The notes beneath the pieces were generated by a model, which saw nothing but the letters and a program-made list of their open reading frames with translations, made no database searches and had not been told where the DNA came from. 12,062 bases of DNA, from positions 1 to 12,062 of the forward strand of contig JAKPMW010000243.1 of the NCBI GenBank assembly GCA_029548715.1. Direction: 5' to 3'. The position numbers and the translations under genes are program-made. This document shows positions 1 to 6,364 of the stretch, one piece after another (the first letter of the stretch is position 1; every line of letters begins with the position of its first letter). Source of the stretch: Spirochaetota bacterium (GTDB lineage Bacteria > Spirochaetota > JAGLSM01 > JAKPMW01).

Positions 1-298
1 AGGCGAAAGCATACAGGTACTGGCCTGTGCGTGCAAGGGCCAGCGTCTCAAGGCCAAATGTTGAAAAGGTGGTAAAGCCTCCGAGGATTCCGATGAATAC
101 AAACAGACGCAGATCCGGGGCCAGGCGCCAGTGCTCGGAGAGGGCGGCGCCCAGCCCGGCAAGAAACATTCCGCTGAGATTGACTGCCAGTGTGCCCCAG
201 GGAAATCCGGAGGCAGTCTTTTCGTTGACCAGTGATGCGAGGAGGTAGCGGGCTGTGACGCCGACCACGCCACCCGCGGCCAGCCAGAGGTATTTCAT
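1..298 (-). CDS. crcB: CrcB/FluC fluoride channel, partial (C-terminus beyond left edge)
   Basis: Small inner-membrane fluoride channel that works as a dual-topology dimer and lowers cytoplasmic fluoride. Translating the minus strand from the ATG at 298 gives 99 codons that stay open to the window edge; the family is usually about 120-130 residues, so roughly the last quarter is missing. Family signatures are visible in order: a first hydrophobic helix with a GGVVGVTARY segment, then GTLAVNLSGMF (the conserved GT-x-x-VN-x-x-G motif), and later GILGGFTTFSTF, which carries the Phe-box and the TTFST segment lining the pore. A purine-rich stretch (AAGGGTGAG) lies just before the start. It begins 23 bp after the stop of ppnP on the same strand, so co-transcription is likely. 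Identification is by motif recognition and is strong. Confidence 0.93.
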   Translation of the reverse strand, partial: MKYLWLAAGGVVGVTARYLLASLVNEKTASGFPWGTLAVNLSGMFLAGLGAALSEHWRLAPDLRLFVFIGILGGFTTFSTFGLETLALARTGQYLYAFA

Positions 299-321
299 GT
301 TCTCACCCTTGCTTCCGGTAT

Positions 322-606
322 TCAGCTGCTGTAGCGGCAGAGGTATGAGGTATCGGATCCGGTCCTGACCGAAAACCGCTGGCCTGCGCCTACCACAAAA
401 GACTGTCCCGGTCCGTAGGACTGCCATTGTTCCTCACCCGGAAGTCTGGCCTCAAGGTGGCCGCAGATGATGGTCATGGTTTCGATGGAATCCGTCCCGA
501 AGGTGTATTCTCCCGCTGCAATGACTCCGACCGTGGCGCGTTCGGTGTCCGGCTGGAATGAGAGGGACATGACCTTGCCCTCGAAATAGGTGTTGACGGT
601 AAACAT
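322..606 (-). CDS. ppnP: Pyrimidine/purine nucleoside phosphorylase PpnP (DUF1255 cupin)
   Basis: A 94-residue single-domain cupin, the same length as E. coli PpnP (formerly YaiE). The family reversibly phosphorolyses a broad range of purine and pyrimidine nucleosides to the base and ribose-1-phosphate in the cytosol. The conserved blocks are all present: NTYFEGKVMSLSF near the N-terminus, GVIAAGEYTFGT around residues 27-38, ETMTIICGHLEARLPG in the middle, and the C-terminal pair GQSFVVGAGQRFSV and YLCRY. Start ATG at 606 is preceded by GGGGAGG about six bases upstream. It is followed after 23 bp by crcB on the same strand. A perfect 9-bp hairpin lies just upstream of the ribosome-binding site and could affect leader structure. 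No fluoride riboswitch was recognised upstream. Confidence 0.93.
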   Translation of the reverse strand: MFTVNTYFEGKVMSLSFQPDTERATVGVIAAGEYTFGTDSIETMTIICGHLEARLPGEEQWQSYGPGQSFVVGAGQRFSVRTGSDTSYLCRYSS

Positions 607-623
607 GGCTGCCTCCCCTGTGT

Positions 624-644
624 CAGCCTGAATTTTTCAGGCTG
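624..644. repeat. 9-bp hairpin in the ppnP leader
   Basis: CAGCCTGAA and TTCAGGCTG form a perfect 9-bp inverted repeat around a 3-base TTT loop. It lies 5 bp upstream of the GGGGAGG ribosome-binding site of ppnP, so it would be in the mRNA leader. It is followed on the minus strand by no T tract. It may be a leader stability element or an attenuating structure; function unknown. Confidence 0.6.
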
Positions 645-819
645 CCTGCGAAAGATACGCATGCACGGCACCTGCATGGTGCGCCGGTAGTTGCGAAAGC
701 CATACCGCAAGGCTGTCGCAAACGGACCGCGCAAAAAGTATGCTTGAAGCAATATAGCCCGGGTTGCACGATATCCGAGCGCAACCGCACTGTGCCGCGG
801 GAAAGGCAGGAAAAAGCCA

Positions 820-854
820 GATGCATTCTCCGCCGCGCACGCGTGCGTTGCATC
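820..854. promoter_or_regulatory. Nested dyad upstream of a plus-strand promoter (possible operator)
   Basis: CGCACGCGTGCG at 836-847 is a perfect 12-bp palindrome. It is enclosed by the inverted pair GATGCA (820-825) and TGCATC (849-854). The palindrome is centred about 18 bp upstream of the proposed -35 element at 859, near position -52 relative to the expected start site, a common place for a transcription activator. Binding by any protein is inference. Confidence 0.35.
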
Positions 855-858
855 ACGC

Positions 859-887
859 TTGTTTTTTGCAGAGAGACATTGTACAAT
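859..887 (+). promoter_or_regulatory. Sigma-70-like promoter for the membrane-protein/acyl-CoA ligase pair
   Basis: TTGTTT at 859-864 and TACAAT at 882-887 are separated by 17 bp. This predicts transcription from about 894 and a leader of about 26 bases before the ATG at 920. Element matches are 4 of 6 and 5 of 6 to the sigma-70 consensus. It points at the plus-strand gene pair that follows. Confidence 0.55.
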
Positions 888-919
888 GCGCTGGTGCCGG
901 GTTTGGCAGGGGGATGAGC

Positions 920-1507
920 ATGCGTGAAAACGAACAGCGTGCACAGTTTGTCCGGGGAGTGCTGCGCAGGACCGGGAGTGCTGCGGCACCGGAATGGGCG
1001 CCCGGGCCATTGGCCAGATTTGCGGCCCTTTTGGCCGTGTTTCTGCTTGGTCTTGCGGCAACCCTGATCTACCGCGTGTTTCATCTGGCGCTTTCGAAAC
1101 GGACTCTGCCGGCCAGCCTGACGGACGCTCTTGTGGCAGCGGGTATCGCCTTTGCAGTCAGCTTTGTCTGCTGGCGTGTGGGCAGGGTCGCACTGGCAAC
1201 GGGTATCCCCTTTGCGAGGCTGGTCTGGGTTGGCTCGCTCTCGGCACCTTTTCTGGCTTTTTTGCTTCGGGCTCTTCATCCTGAAGCAGACTCACGGGGA
1301 TGGCTTGTGCTTGGCTCCCTGGCCCTCTTTGCGATGGGGATGCTGCCTGCGCTTGTGCGGCTTGTGCAGGGTGTTTCACGCAAGAGACGCGGGTATGACG
1401 AGGGGTATGCTCCGTATCGTTCGGTGGTTATGATAGTTTTTGAGGTTGTCCTTCTCGCTGGCGGGGTGCTCGCCGGTATTGCCTGGTTTGACGGCATTGT
1501 GCGATAA
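920..1507 (+). CDS. Small multi-pass membrane protein, function unknown
   Basis: A 195-residue protein I cannot assign to a family. It has a short charged cytoplasmic-looking N-terminus (MRENEQRAQFVRGVLRR), then about five hydrophobic segments: roughly residues 31-50, 63-82, 88-112, 117-138 and 163-185. A Lys/Arg-rich loop (SRKRRGYDEGY) precedes the last helix. The open frame extends further upstream, but I chose the ATG at 920 because the AGGGGG tract at 908-913 sits six bases before it; the in-frame ATG at 914 would directly abut that tract. A promoter-like sequence ends at 887. The gene ends 46 bp before the acyl-CoA ligase on the same strand, so the two are probably co-transcribed. That could link it to lipid metabolism, but nothing in the protein itself proves this. 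Confidence 0.75.
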   Translation: MRENEQRAQFVRGVLRRTGSAAAPEWAPGPLARFAALLAVFLLGLAATLIYRVFHLALSKRTLPASLTDALVAAGIAFAVSFVCWRVGRVALATGIPFARLVWVGSLSAPFLAFLLRALHPEADSRGWLVLGSLALFAMGMLPALVRLVQGVSRKRRGYDEGYAPYRSVVMIVFEVVLLAGGVLAGIAWFDGIVR

Positions 1508-1553
1508 TTCCCGCTCGGGGACATCTGGAATCTGCTGCAGGGAGTGAGGGAGT

Positions 1554-3206
1554 ATGCTCAGGGAAAATCTGGTTCAGACGATTGAAGAGGCGATCCGCAG
1601 CAACTGGTATGCGCCTGCGCTGGCTGACTACGGGACCGCGGCCTGTTCGTACGGTCAGGTGGCCGAGCGGATCCTGCGCCTGCATGGACTCTTTGACCGT
1701 TTTGGAGTGGGCAAGGGCGACAAAATTTCCCTGATCGGAAAAAACTCGGTTAACTGGTGCCTGGTCTATCTTGCGGCTGTAACGCTTGGCGCTGTGATAG
1801 TGCCTATTTTGCCCGATTTTTCTGCCGAGGACGTGCAGCACATTGTCAATCATTCCGACTCGGTCATTCTCTTCGCTTCCGAGGGCGTCTACGAAAAGCT
1901 GGATGAGGGCAGCATGAAAAAGCTGGATGCGATCTTTTCGCTTTCAGACTTTTCCATGGTGTATACACGCAGGAGTTCATGGGTGGCCTATCCTGAAAAG
2001 GCAGCCAGGAACTTTGCAGACAAGTACGGCCGGTTTCTCTCCCCCGAAAATTTTCGCCTGCCCCGGATAAAGAACCAGGAGACAGCCGCAATCGTATATA
2101 CATCCGGCACAACCGGTTTTTCCAAGGGGGTTATGCTGGCGCATAACAGCCTGATGGCCAATGTGCGCTTTGCCCGCTCCCACATGCCACTCCGGGCAGG
2201 GGACAGGATCGTTTCGTTTCTTCCGCTGGCGCACGCATACGGCTGTGCCTTCGAATTTCTCTTTCCGTTTTGCCTTGGGTGTGACATCACCCTGCTCGGG
2301 AAAACCCCCTCTCCCAAAATCATTCTCCAGGCGTTTGCCGAGATCCGGCCCCGGCTGGTTTTGTCTGTCCCCCTTGTGATCGAAAAGATCTACCGCTCGA
2401 AGATCAGGGCAAAGATCGAAAAGACGCCGGTCCGGCTCCTGCGCAAGGTGCCCGGGATTGGGGGGATGATCGAAAAAAAGGTCCTGCGCGGTTTGAATGC
2501 CGCATTTGGAGGGAATTTTCACGAGATCGTGATTGGCGGTGCGCCCTTTAACGCCGAGGTGGCCGAGTTTCTCAAGAAAATCGGTTTCCGGTTTACCGTG
2601 GGGTACGGGATGACCGAGTGCGGGCCCCTGATCAGCTATACAGGATGTGATGGGTTCAGGCTCCACTCGGTGGGGCAGAGCGTGGATACCCTTGAGGTCA
2701 GGATCGATTCGCCGGATCCCCAGCGGGTGGTGGGCGAGATTCTGGTGCGTGGCGAAAATGTGATGCAGGGATATTACAAAAACCCGAAGGCAACCCGTGA
2801 GGTGATCGACAAGGCTGGCTGGCTGCATACAGGTGACCTGGGTGTGATCGACAATGACGGATTCATCTTTATCAGGGGCCGGTCCAAGACCATGCTCCTT
2901 GGGCCATCCGGAGAAAACGTCTATCCCGAGGAAATCGAAGCCAGGCTCAACAATATGCCCTTTGTCCAGGAGTCCCTCGTGGTTGAACGTGCTGGCCAGC
3001 TCGTGGCACTTGTCTATCCTGACGCCGAGGCTGTGGATGCACACGGCCTGGACGAGCAGGATGTCAGGGACGCGATGGAAAAAAACCGCCGGCAACTCAA
3101 TGCAGGCCTGCCTGCATCCTGGGCTGTGGCCCGAACCGAGGTTTTTCCCGAGGAATTCGAAAAGACCCCGACGCGCAAGATCAAGCGATTCATGTACAGT
3201 GTCTGA
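1554..3206 (+). CDS. AMP-binding acyl-CoA ligase (long-chain fatty acid--CoA ligase-like)
   Basis: A 550-residue member of the ANL adenylating superfamily, predicted to activate a carboxylic acid, probably a fatty acid, with ATP and then transfer it to CoA. The P-loop-like A3 motif YTSGTTGFSKG is at residues 182-192. A5 is GYGMTECGPL at 350-359. The A7 motif TGDL starts at residue 426 and is followed by RGRSKTMLLGPSGENVYPEE (hinge and A8 region). The C-terminal A10 motif reads PTRKIKRF; K542 aligns with the catalytic lysine, with PTR in place of the common T-x-SG. The start at 1554 follows a GGAGTGAGGG ribosome-binding region. Length and motif order are complete. It lies 46 bp after the unknown membrane protein and converges with the barrel-protein gene, with no obvious terminator between them. 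Substrate chain length cannot be read from sequence; an acyl-ACP or other acyl-acid ligase is the main alternative. Confidence 0.9.
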   Translation: MLRENLVQTIEEAIRSNWYAPALADYGTAACSYGQVAERILRLHGLFDRFGVGKGDKISLIGKNSVNWCLVYLAAVTLGAVIVPILPDFSAEDVQHIVNHSDSVILFASEGVYEKLDEGSMKKLDAIFSLSDFSMVYTRRSSWVAYPEKAARNFADKYGRFLSPENFRLPRIKNQETAAIVYTSGTTGFSKGVMLAHNSLMANVRFARSHMPLRAGDRIVSFLPLAHAYGCAFEFLFPFCLGCDITLLGKTPSPKIILQAFAEIRPRLVLSVPLVIEKIYRSKIRAKIEKTPVRLLRKVPGIGGMIEKKVLRGLNAAFGGNFHEIVIGGAPFNAEVAEFLKKIGFRFTVGYGMTECGPLISYTGCDGFRLHSVGQSVDTLEVRIDSPDPQRVVGEILVRGENVMQGYYKNPKATREVIDKAGWLHTGDLGVIDNDGFIFIRGRSKTMLLGPSGENVYPEEIEARLNNMPFVQESLVVERAGQLVALVYPDAEAVDAHGLDEQDVRDAMEKNRRQLNAGLPASWAVARTEVFPEEFEKTPTRKIKRFMYSV

Positions 3207-3240
3207 TCTCTTCACCCGTTTCGGGGTCTGAGGCTGTTTA

Positions 3241-3849
3241 TCACAAAAAGACTGCGATCGCCAGGGACAGCACTGTGGTCGGGGCGATTCCCGGGGAGAT
3301 GAAGATCCCGAATCCGAGGGCGGTGGTTGTCTCGCTGTTTCGGGCGCGTTCCCAGGTGCGGTCGGCTTCCAGCCACTGCCCATAGTCACCATAGTCGGCC
3401 AGTTTTGGCCGTGGCCGGGCTGCTGTGCCAAAAAAGCGCCAGAGGGAGAGACCCAGTTCGGGAGATGCCTCTCCGCCACCACTGGCCAGCCCGAGGCTGG
3501 GGGCGAGATGGACTCCGTTTGCCAGGGGGACAAAAAGCCCGGAGCGCAGGAGAAAGATCTTTTTGTCGTCGGGGTGTGCTGCCAGCCGCTCAAAATACCG
3601 GATCCCTGCTTCAAGCCAGGGTGAAACCGCGTCGAGGGGCAGGAAGATGCGGGTGACCGTGAGCTCTGCCCCCCAGCGCAGGGCGCCATCCTCCAGTCCG
3701 ATTGCGGGCCGGGGAATGAGCCCCAGGCTGTCCGCAGCCTGTCGTTCGCCGGCCGCTTCGGGGGCGGCGGATGCAAGCCTGAGAGAGATCATGAGCAGGG
3801 CGACCGGGATCAGCAGTCCGCTGCGGGATCGAAGGATGGACGGGTTCAC
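3241..3849 (-). CDS. Exported protein, predicted small outer-membrane beta-barrel, function unknown
   Basis: A 202-residue protein without a family I recognise. The N-terminus is a convincing signal peptide: basic start (NPSILRSRSG), hydrophobic core (LLIPVALLMISL), then a likely cleavage after LASA near residue 28. The mature part of about 174 residues has alternating polar and nonpolar stretches typical of beta strands, such as LRWGAELTVTRIFL, HLAPSLGLASG, ALGFGIFI and the C-terminal TTVLSLAIAVFL, which suggests a small barrel in the outer membrane. The start is GTG at 3849; its bases overlap the TGA stop of the upstream GGDEF gene (GTGA), and I see no good separate ribosome-binding site, so translational coupling is likely. 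This links it to the diguanylate cyclase, but the functional connection is inference. Confidence 0.8.
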   Translation of the reverse strand: MNPSILRSRSGLLIPVALLMISLRLASAAPEAAGERQAADSLGLIPRPAIGLEDGALRWGAELTVTRIFLPLDAVSPWLEAGIRYFERLAAHPDDKKIFLLRSGLFVPLANGVHLAPSLGLASGGGEASPELGLSLWRFFGTAARPRPKLADYGDYGQWLEADRTWERARNSETTTALGFGIFISPGIAPTTVLSLAIAVFL

Positions 3850-4919
3850 GGAGCGTATACCGCGAGGCAGTTTTTCCCGCCCTCCTTGGCCTTGTACAAC
3901 GCCTTGTCGGCATTTTCAATCAGGCGTTCTTCATGACTGCCATGAGAGGGGAAGGTTGCGATACCGACAGAGATGGCAAAGCCGAATTCTTCTCCGGCTT
4001 CTGTCACGAGCCGGGTTTCGCGGACAACCTTGAGGATGCGGTTGATCACGACTGTCGCCCCGCTTTCGTTGGTGTTCGGGAGAAGCAGGATGAACTCGTC
4101 TCCACCGTACCGGCTGGGAACATCGACATCCTTGCGCAGGTTCCCGGTCAGGATGGATGCCAGTTCGACAAGGACCTGGTCCCCCATCGGATGCCCCCAT
4201 CTGTCATTGATTCCCTTGAAATTGTCCAGATCCAGCATGACAACCGAAAAGTGCGAGCGGAAGCGTTCGGCCCTGCGCAGCTCGGATGAGAGCGTCCGCC
4301 TGAAGTAGTGGATGTTGTACAGCCTGGTCAGCGGATCGGATATGGCCCAGAGGAAAAGCTGGGCATTTTCCATCGCGGCGGATGCCAGGTTGGTGATGAT
4401 GATCAGGGTTTCGGCATCGGCCTCGTCAAGGTTGCGCTTGTCCGGGCCGTTGGCGATTTCGAGGACTGCAACCGGCTCGTTTCCGACAGAAATCGGGAGA
4501 TAGATGGCTGACTCGGCGCGAATTGGCAGGAGGGTGTCCGCCGCAGGGTTGTAGCGCGGGTCGTTGGTGGTCGAACTGCAGACGATCACCTCCCGCTCCC
4601 TGAGGGCGAATCCGGGCATGCTGTCAGAGAGGCCGAAGCGGATCTCTTTCAATCCGCTGGCGTAGTCTGTCTCGTCGCAGCGATGGTCGCGATAGACATA
4701 GCAGACGTGGTAGCGCAACTGGCGGTGGACCGGATCAAAGACCAGGAGGGCCCCCCGGTCCGCCTCGATGGACTCAATCGCAAACTTGACCAGCATGCTC
4801 TTGAGAATGTCGCCCTCGTTGACATCAAGAATCTTGAGGAACTCGGAGAGATTGCGCAGGATCTTGAGGCTGCGGATTCGTCTTCCGAGTTCGTATTCGA
4901 TGGATCTGGTATCGGACAT
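3846..4919 (-). CDS. GAF-GGDEF diguanylate cyclase
   Basis: A 357-residue soluble protein predicted to make cyclic di-GMP from two GTP. Residues 1-35 look helical. A GAF sensor domain covers about 35-190 (for example GALLVFDPVHRQLRY and AIYLPISVGNEPVAVLEIANG). The GGDEF domain runs from DPLTRLYN at 195 to the end. It has MLDLDNFKGIND with the metal-binding D230, GHPMGD, and the active-site loop RYGGDEF at 270-276, all consistent with an active enzyme. The inhibitory I-site position reads K-D-V-D (263-266) instead of R-x-x-D. There are no membrane segments, so the signal should be cytoplasmic. The ATG at 4919 has a weak AAGAG-type ribosome-binding site. The stop overlaps the GTG of the downstream exported protein by four bases. 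It is divergent from asd. The GAF ligand is unknown. Confidence 0.93.
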   Translation of the reverse strand: MSDTRSIEYELGRRIRSLKILRNLSEFLKILDVNEGDILKSMLVKFAIESIEADRGALLVFDPVHRQLRYHVCYVYRDHRCDETDYASGLKEIRFGLSDSMPGFALREREVIVCSSTTNDPRYNPAADTLLPIRAESAIYLPISVGNEPVAVLEIANGPDKRNLDEADAETLIIITNLASAAMENAQLFLWAISDPLTRLYNIHYFRRTLSSELRRAERFRSHFSVVMLDLDNFKGINDRWGHPMGDQVLVELASILTGNLRKDVDVPSRYGGDEFILLLPNTNESGATVVINRILKVVRETRLVTEAGEEFGFAISVGIATFPSHGSHEERLIENADKALYKAKEGGKNCLAVYAP

Positions 4920-4976
4920 GGGAGTCTCTTTTGTATATCAGGTGATGGCTGCGCATGAGGCAGAAACCATGCTGGC

Positions 4977-5005
4977 AGTATATCCGATTCGCGTCAGTCT
5001 GAAAA
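4977..5005 (-). promoter_or_regulatory. Candidate promoter for the GGDEF gene
   Basis: Reading the minus strand, TTTTCA (5005-5000) and TATACT (4982-4977) are spaced by 17 bp. The -10 matches 5 of 6 and the -35 matches 4 of 6 consensus positions. Transcription would begin near 4970, giving a leader of about 50 bases before the ATG at 4919. Confidence 0.45.
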
Positions 5006-5023
5006 GAAAAAGCGCTATATTTC

Positions 5024-5032
5024 TGCTACGAT
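5024..5032 (+). promoter_or_regulatory. Candidate extended -10 element for asd
   Basis: TGCTACGAT is an extended -10 type sequence (TGn followed by TACGAT), about 33 bp before the asd start. No convincing -35 stands 17 bp upstream, where the sequence is A-rich (GAAAAGAAAA). TATATT at 5016-5021 is an alternative -10. The element is weakly supported. Confidence 0.3.
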
Positions 5033-5064
5033 CCAGACACTCGACCCAAGGAGAGAGACAAGCT

Positions 5065-6063
5065 ATGGGAAAAAGAGTAGCCATTGTGGGAGCCACCGGT
5101 GCCGTCGGTACCGAGATGCTCGAGACACTCGAAAAGAGGAACTATCCGGTTGACGAGCTCTTCCTGTTTGCCTCGTCCCGCTCGGTTGGAAAAAAACTGA
5201 AGTTCAGGGGGAACGACGTCCCTGTTGAAGAGCTGACCGCCGACTGCTTCAAGGGCAAGCGGATCGATGTGGCTCTCTTTTCGGCTGGTGCGTCGCGGAG
5301 CAAGGAATTTGCCCCGCCCGCAGTCGAGGCCGGTGCTGTCGTGGTTGACAACTCCAGCGCCTTTCGGATGGACGATGGCATTCCCCTTGTTGTTCCTGAG
5401 GTCAATCCTGAGGACATCCGCACGCACAAGGGTATTATCGCCAACCCCAACTGCTCGACCATCCAGATGGTCGTGGCGTTGAAGCCCCTGCACGATGCGG
5501 CAACCATCACCCGTGTTGAAGTCTCCACCTATCAGGCTGTCTCGGGTGCCGGGCAGGCCGCCATGGACGAGTGTGTCCAGCAGGTGCGTGACTATCTTGC
5601 CGGGAACCCGGTCAGGATCGAAAAATTCCTGCACCAGATCGCCTTCAACCTCATTCCGCAGATTGACGTCTTTACCGACAACGGGTACACCAAGGAAGAG
5701 ATGAAGATGGTCAAGGAGACACAAAAGATCATGCATGCCCCCGGCCTCAAGGTGACGGCGACCACGGTCCGTGTCCCGGTCCTGCGGGCCCATTCCGAAT
5801 CAATCACCATCAGCACCGAAAAAAAGCTGACAGCGGCCCAGGCCCGTGCCATTTTCGAAAAGGCTCCCGGAATCGTTGTCCAGGACGACCCGGCCAAAAG
5901 TGTCTATCCGATGCCATTTTTTGTCAGCGGAAGCTACCCGGTCTATGTGGGCCGGATCCGCGAGGATATCTCCCAGGACAAGGGGCTGGCGTTTTTCTGC
6001 GTGGCTGACCAGTTGCTCAAGGGGGCGGCCCTCAACGCTGTCCAGATCGCCGAACTGCTCTAA
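5065..6063 (+). CDS. asd: Aspartate-semialdehyde dehydrogenase
   Basis: A 332-residue cytosolic enzyme that reduces aspartyl-4-phosphate to aspartate-semialdehyde with NADPH, the branch step toward lysine/diaminopimelate, threonine and methionine. The N-terminal Rossmann motif is VAIVGATGAVGTEML. The catalytic cysteine is C130 in IIANPNCSTIQM, preceded by DNSSAFRMD, and Q157 lies in TYQAVSGAGQAAMDE. The active-site histidine is H243 in RVPVLRAHSES. All hallmark residues are present and the length is normal. The open frame extends upstream to 4768, overlapping the divergent GGDEF gene, but the ATG at 5065 is the real start because AAGGAGAGAG lies about seven bases before it and the Rossmann fold begins right after it. 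The gene appears monocistronic: a strong intrinsic terminator follows within 50 bp. Confidence 0.97.
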   Translation: MGKRVAIVGATGAVGTEMLETLEKRNYPVDELFLFASSRSVGKKLKFRGNDVPVEELTADCFKGKRIDVALFSAGASRSKEFAPPAVEAGAVVVDNSSAFRMDDGIPLVVPEVNPEDIRTHKGIIANPNCSTIQMVVALKPLHDAATITRVEVSTYQAVSGAGQAAMDECVQQVRDYLAGNPVRIEKFLHQIAFNLIPQIDVFTDNGYTKEEMKMVKETQKIMHAPGLKVTATTVRVPVLRAHSESITISTEKKLTAAQARAIFEKAPGIVVQDDPAKSVYPMPFFVSGSYPVYVGRIREDISQDKGLAFFCVADQLLKGAALNAVQIAELL

Positions 6064-6085
6064 GGCAGGCAGACGAATGCATACG

Positions 6086-6115
6086 CGCCCCGTCCTCTTC
6101 AGGCGGGGCGTTTTT
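6086..6115 (+). terminator. Rho-independent terminator of asd
   Basis: CGCCCCG (6086-6092) pairs with CGGGGCG (6104-6110). CCT (6094-6096) and AGG (6101-6103) extend the stem past one bulged T, leaving a CTTC tetraloop. Five Ts follow at 6111-6115. It starts 22 bp after the asd stop codon and is a textbook intrinsic terminator. Confidence 0.93.
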
Positions 6116-6137
6116 GTCGGTTTTTCAGGGGGAACAG

Positions 6138-6266
6138 AGGAAGTACGAGACAGGGAAGAGCGGGCGGGTGATCGTCGCCCGGCTTGAGGACGGGGAGCTC
6201 ATGAACACGTTACAGGTATCCGGGATGATCCTCATAGCTGCTCTCCGCAAGCGCAATCACACCTGA
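6138..6266 (+). pseudogene. Probable remnant of a PCC-domain (DUF296) DNA-binding protein gene
   Basis: Reading the frame of codons from 6138, the sequence translates as RKYETGKSGRVIVARLEDGE followed by LMNTLQVSGMILIAALRKRN and a TGA at 6264. The first part closely resembles the start of bacterial and archaeal PCC/DUF296 proteins (KY-x-x-G-x-x-GRV-V-ARLEDGE). The second resembles their later V-x-x-IGALRKAN segment, but about nine residues between them are missing. The codon where the initiator Met would be is AGG, preceded at normal spacing by an AGGGGG ribosome-binding tract (6127-6131). The frame ends where the family continues for about 90 more residues. This pattern suggests a lost start, an internal in-frame deletion and truncation. 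An internal ATG at 6201 with GGGGAG upstream could still produce a 21-residue peptide, which I consider unlikely to be functional. The family assignment rests on my recognition of a short match. Confidence 0.45.
6161..6181. repeat. 6-bp GC-rich hairpin inside the PCC remnant
   Basis: CGGGCG (6161-6166) and CGCCCG (6176-6181) are inverted around a 9-base loop. No T tract follows. It may be incidental to the GC-rich remnant coding sequence. Confidence 0.3.
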
Positions 6267-6300
6267 TACAGGAAGCAGTGTGCTGGACCTGCCGGGATCA

Positions 6301-6342
6301 TGCAAACGGGCCACCCCGTCAGAACAGGATGGCCCGTTTGCA
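6301..6342. repeat. Perfect 13-bp inverted repeat downstream of the M48 gene
   Basis: TGCAAACGGGCCA (6301-6313) and TGGCCCGTTTGCA (6330-6342) are exact reverse complements around a 16-base spacer. The repeat begins 23 bp past the stop codon of the M48 gene, the last gene of the minus-strand operon. In RNA it would be a very stable stem, but no T run follows on either strand, so it is not a classical intrinsic terminator. A terminator with a weak tail or an mRNA 3'-end stabiliser are the likely roles. Confidence 0.75.
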
Positions 6343-6364
6343 GGGACCGGGGATGGCTCAGGGA

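Noticed and set aside
607..760. Fluoride riboswitch in the ppnP-crcB leader
   Set aside because: The conserved GGCGATGG-type start and pseudoknot elements were not found in the minus-strand leader.
1136..1216. Two similar stretches 60 bp apart (GGGTATCGCCTTTGC and GGGTATCCCCTTTGC)
   Set aside because: They sit inside coding sequence for hydrophobic helices, the flanks do not match, and two short copies are not enough to call a repeat.
3214..3227. ACCC/GGGT mini-hairpin between the converging ligase and barrel-protein genes as a terminator
   Set aside because: Only four pairs with a six-base loop and no T run on either strand.
1977..3776. Long minus-strand open frame antisense to the acyl-CoA ligase
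   Set aside because: Its 599-residue translation is rich in Pro, His and Cys with no family motif, while the plus strand carries every ANL motif. It is a shadow of GC-rich codon use.
4768..5064. Amino-terminal extension of the asd reading frame upstream of 5065
   Set aside because: It overlaps the divergent GGDEF gene antisense, and the Shine-Dalgarno AAGGAGAGAG and the Rossmann motif both place the start at 5065.
6125..6235. 36-codon minus-strand frame with a GGAG upstream
   Set aside because: It is antisense to the proposed PCC remnant, Ser/Pro-rich and matches nothing I recognise. The plus-strand reading explains the region better.
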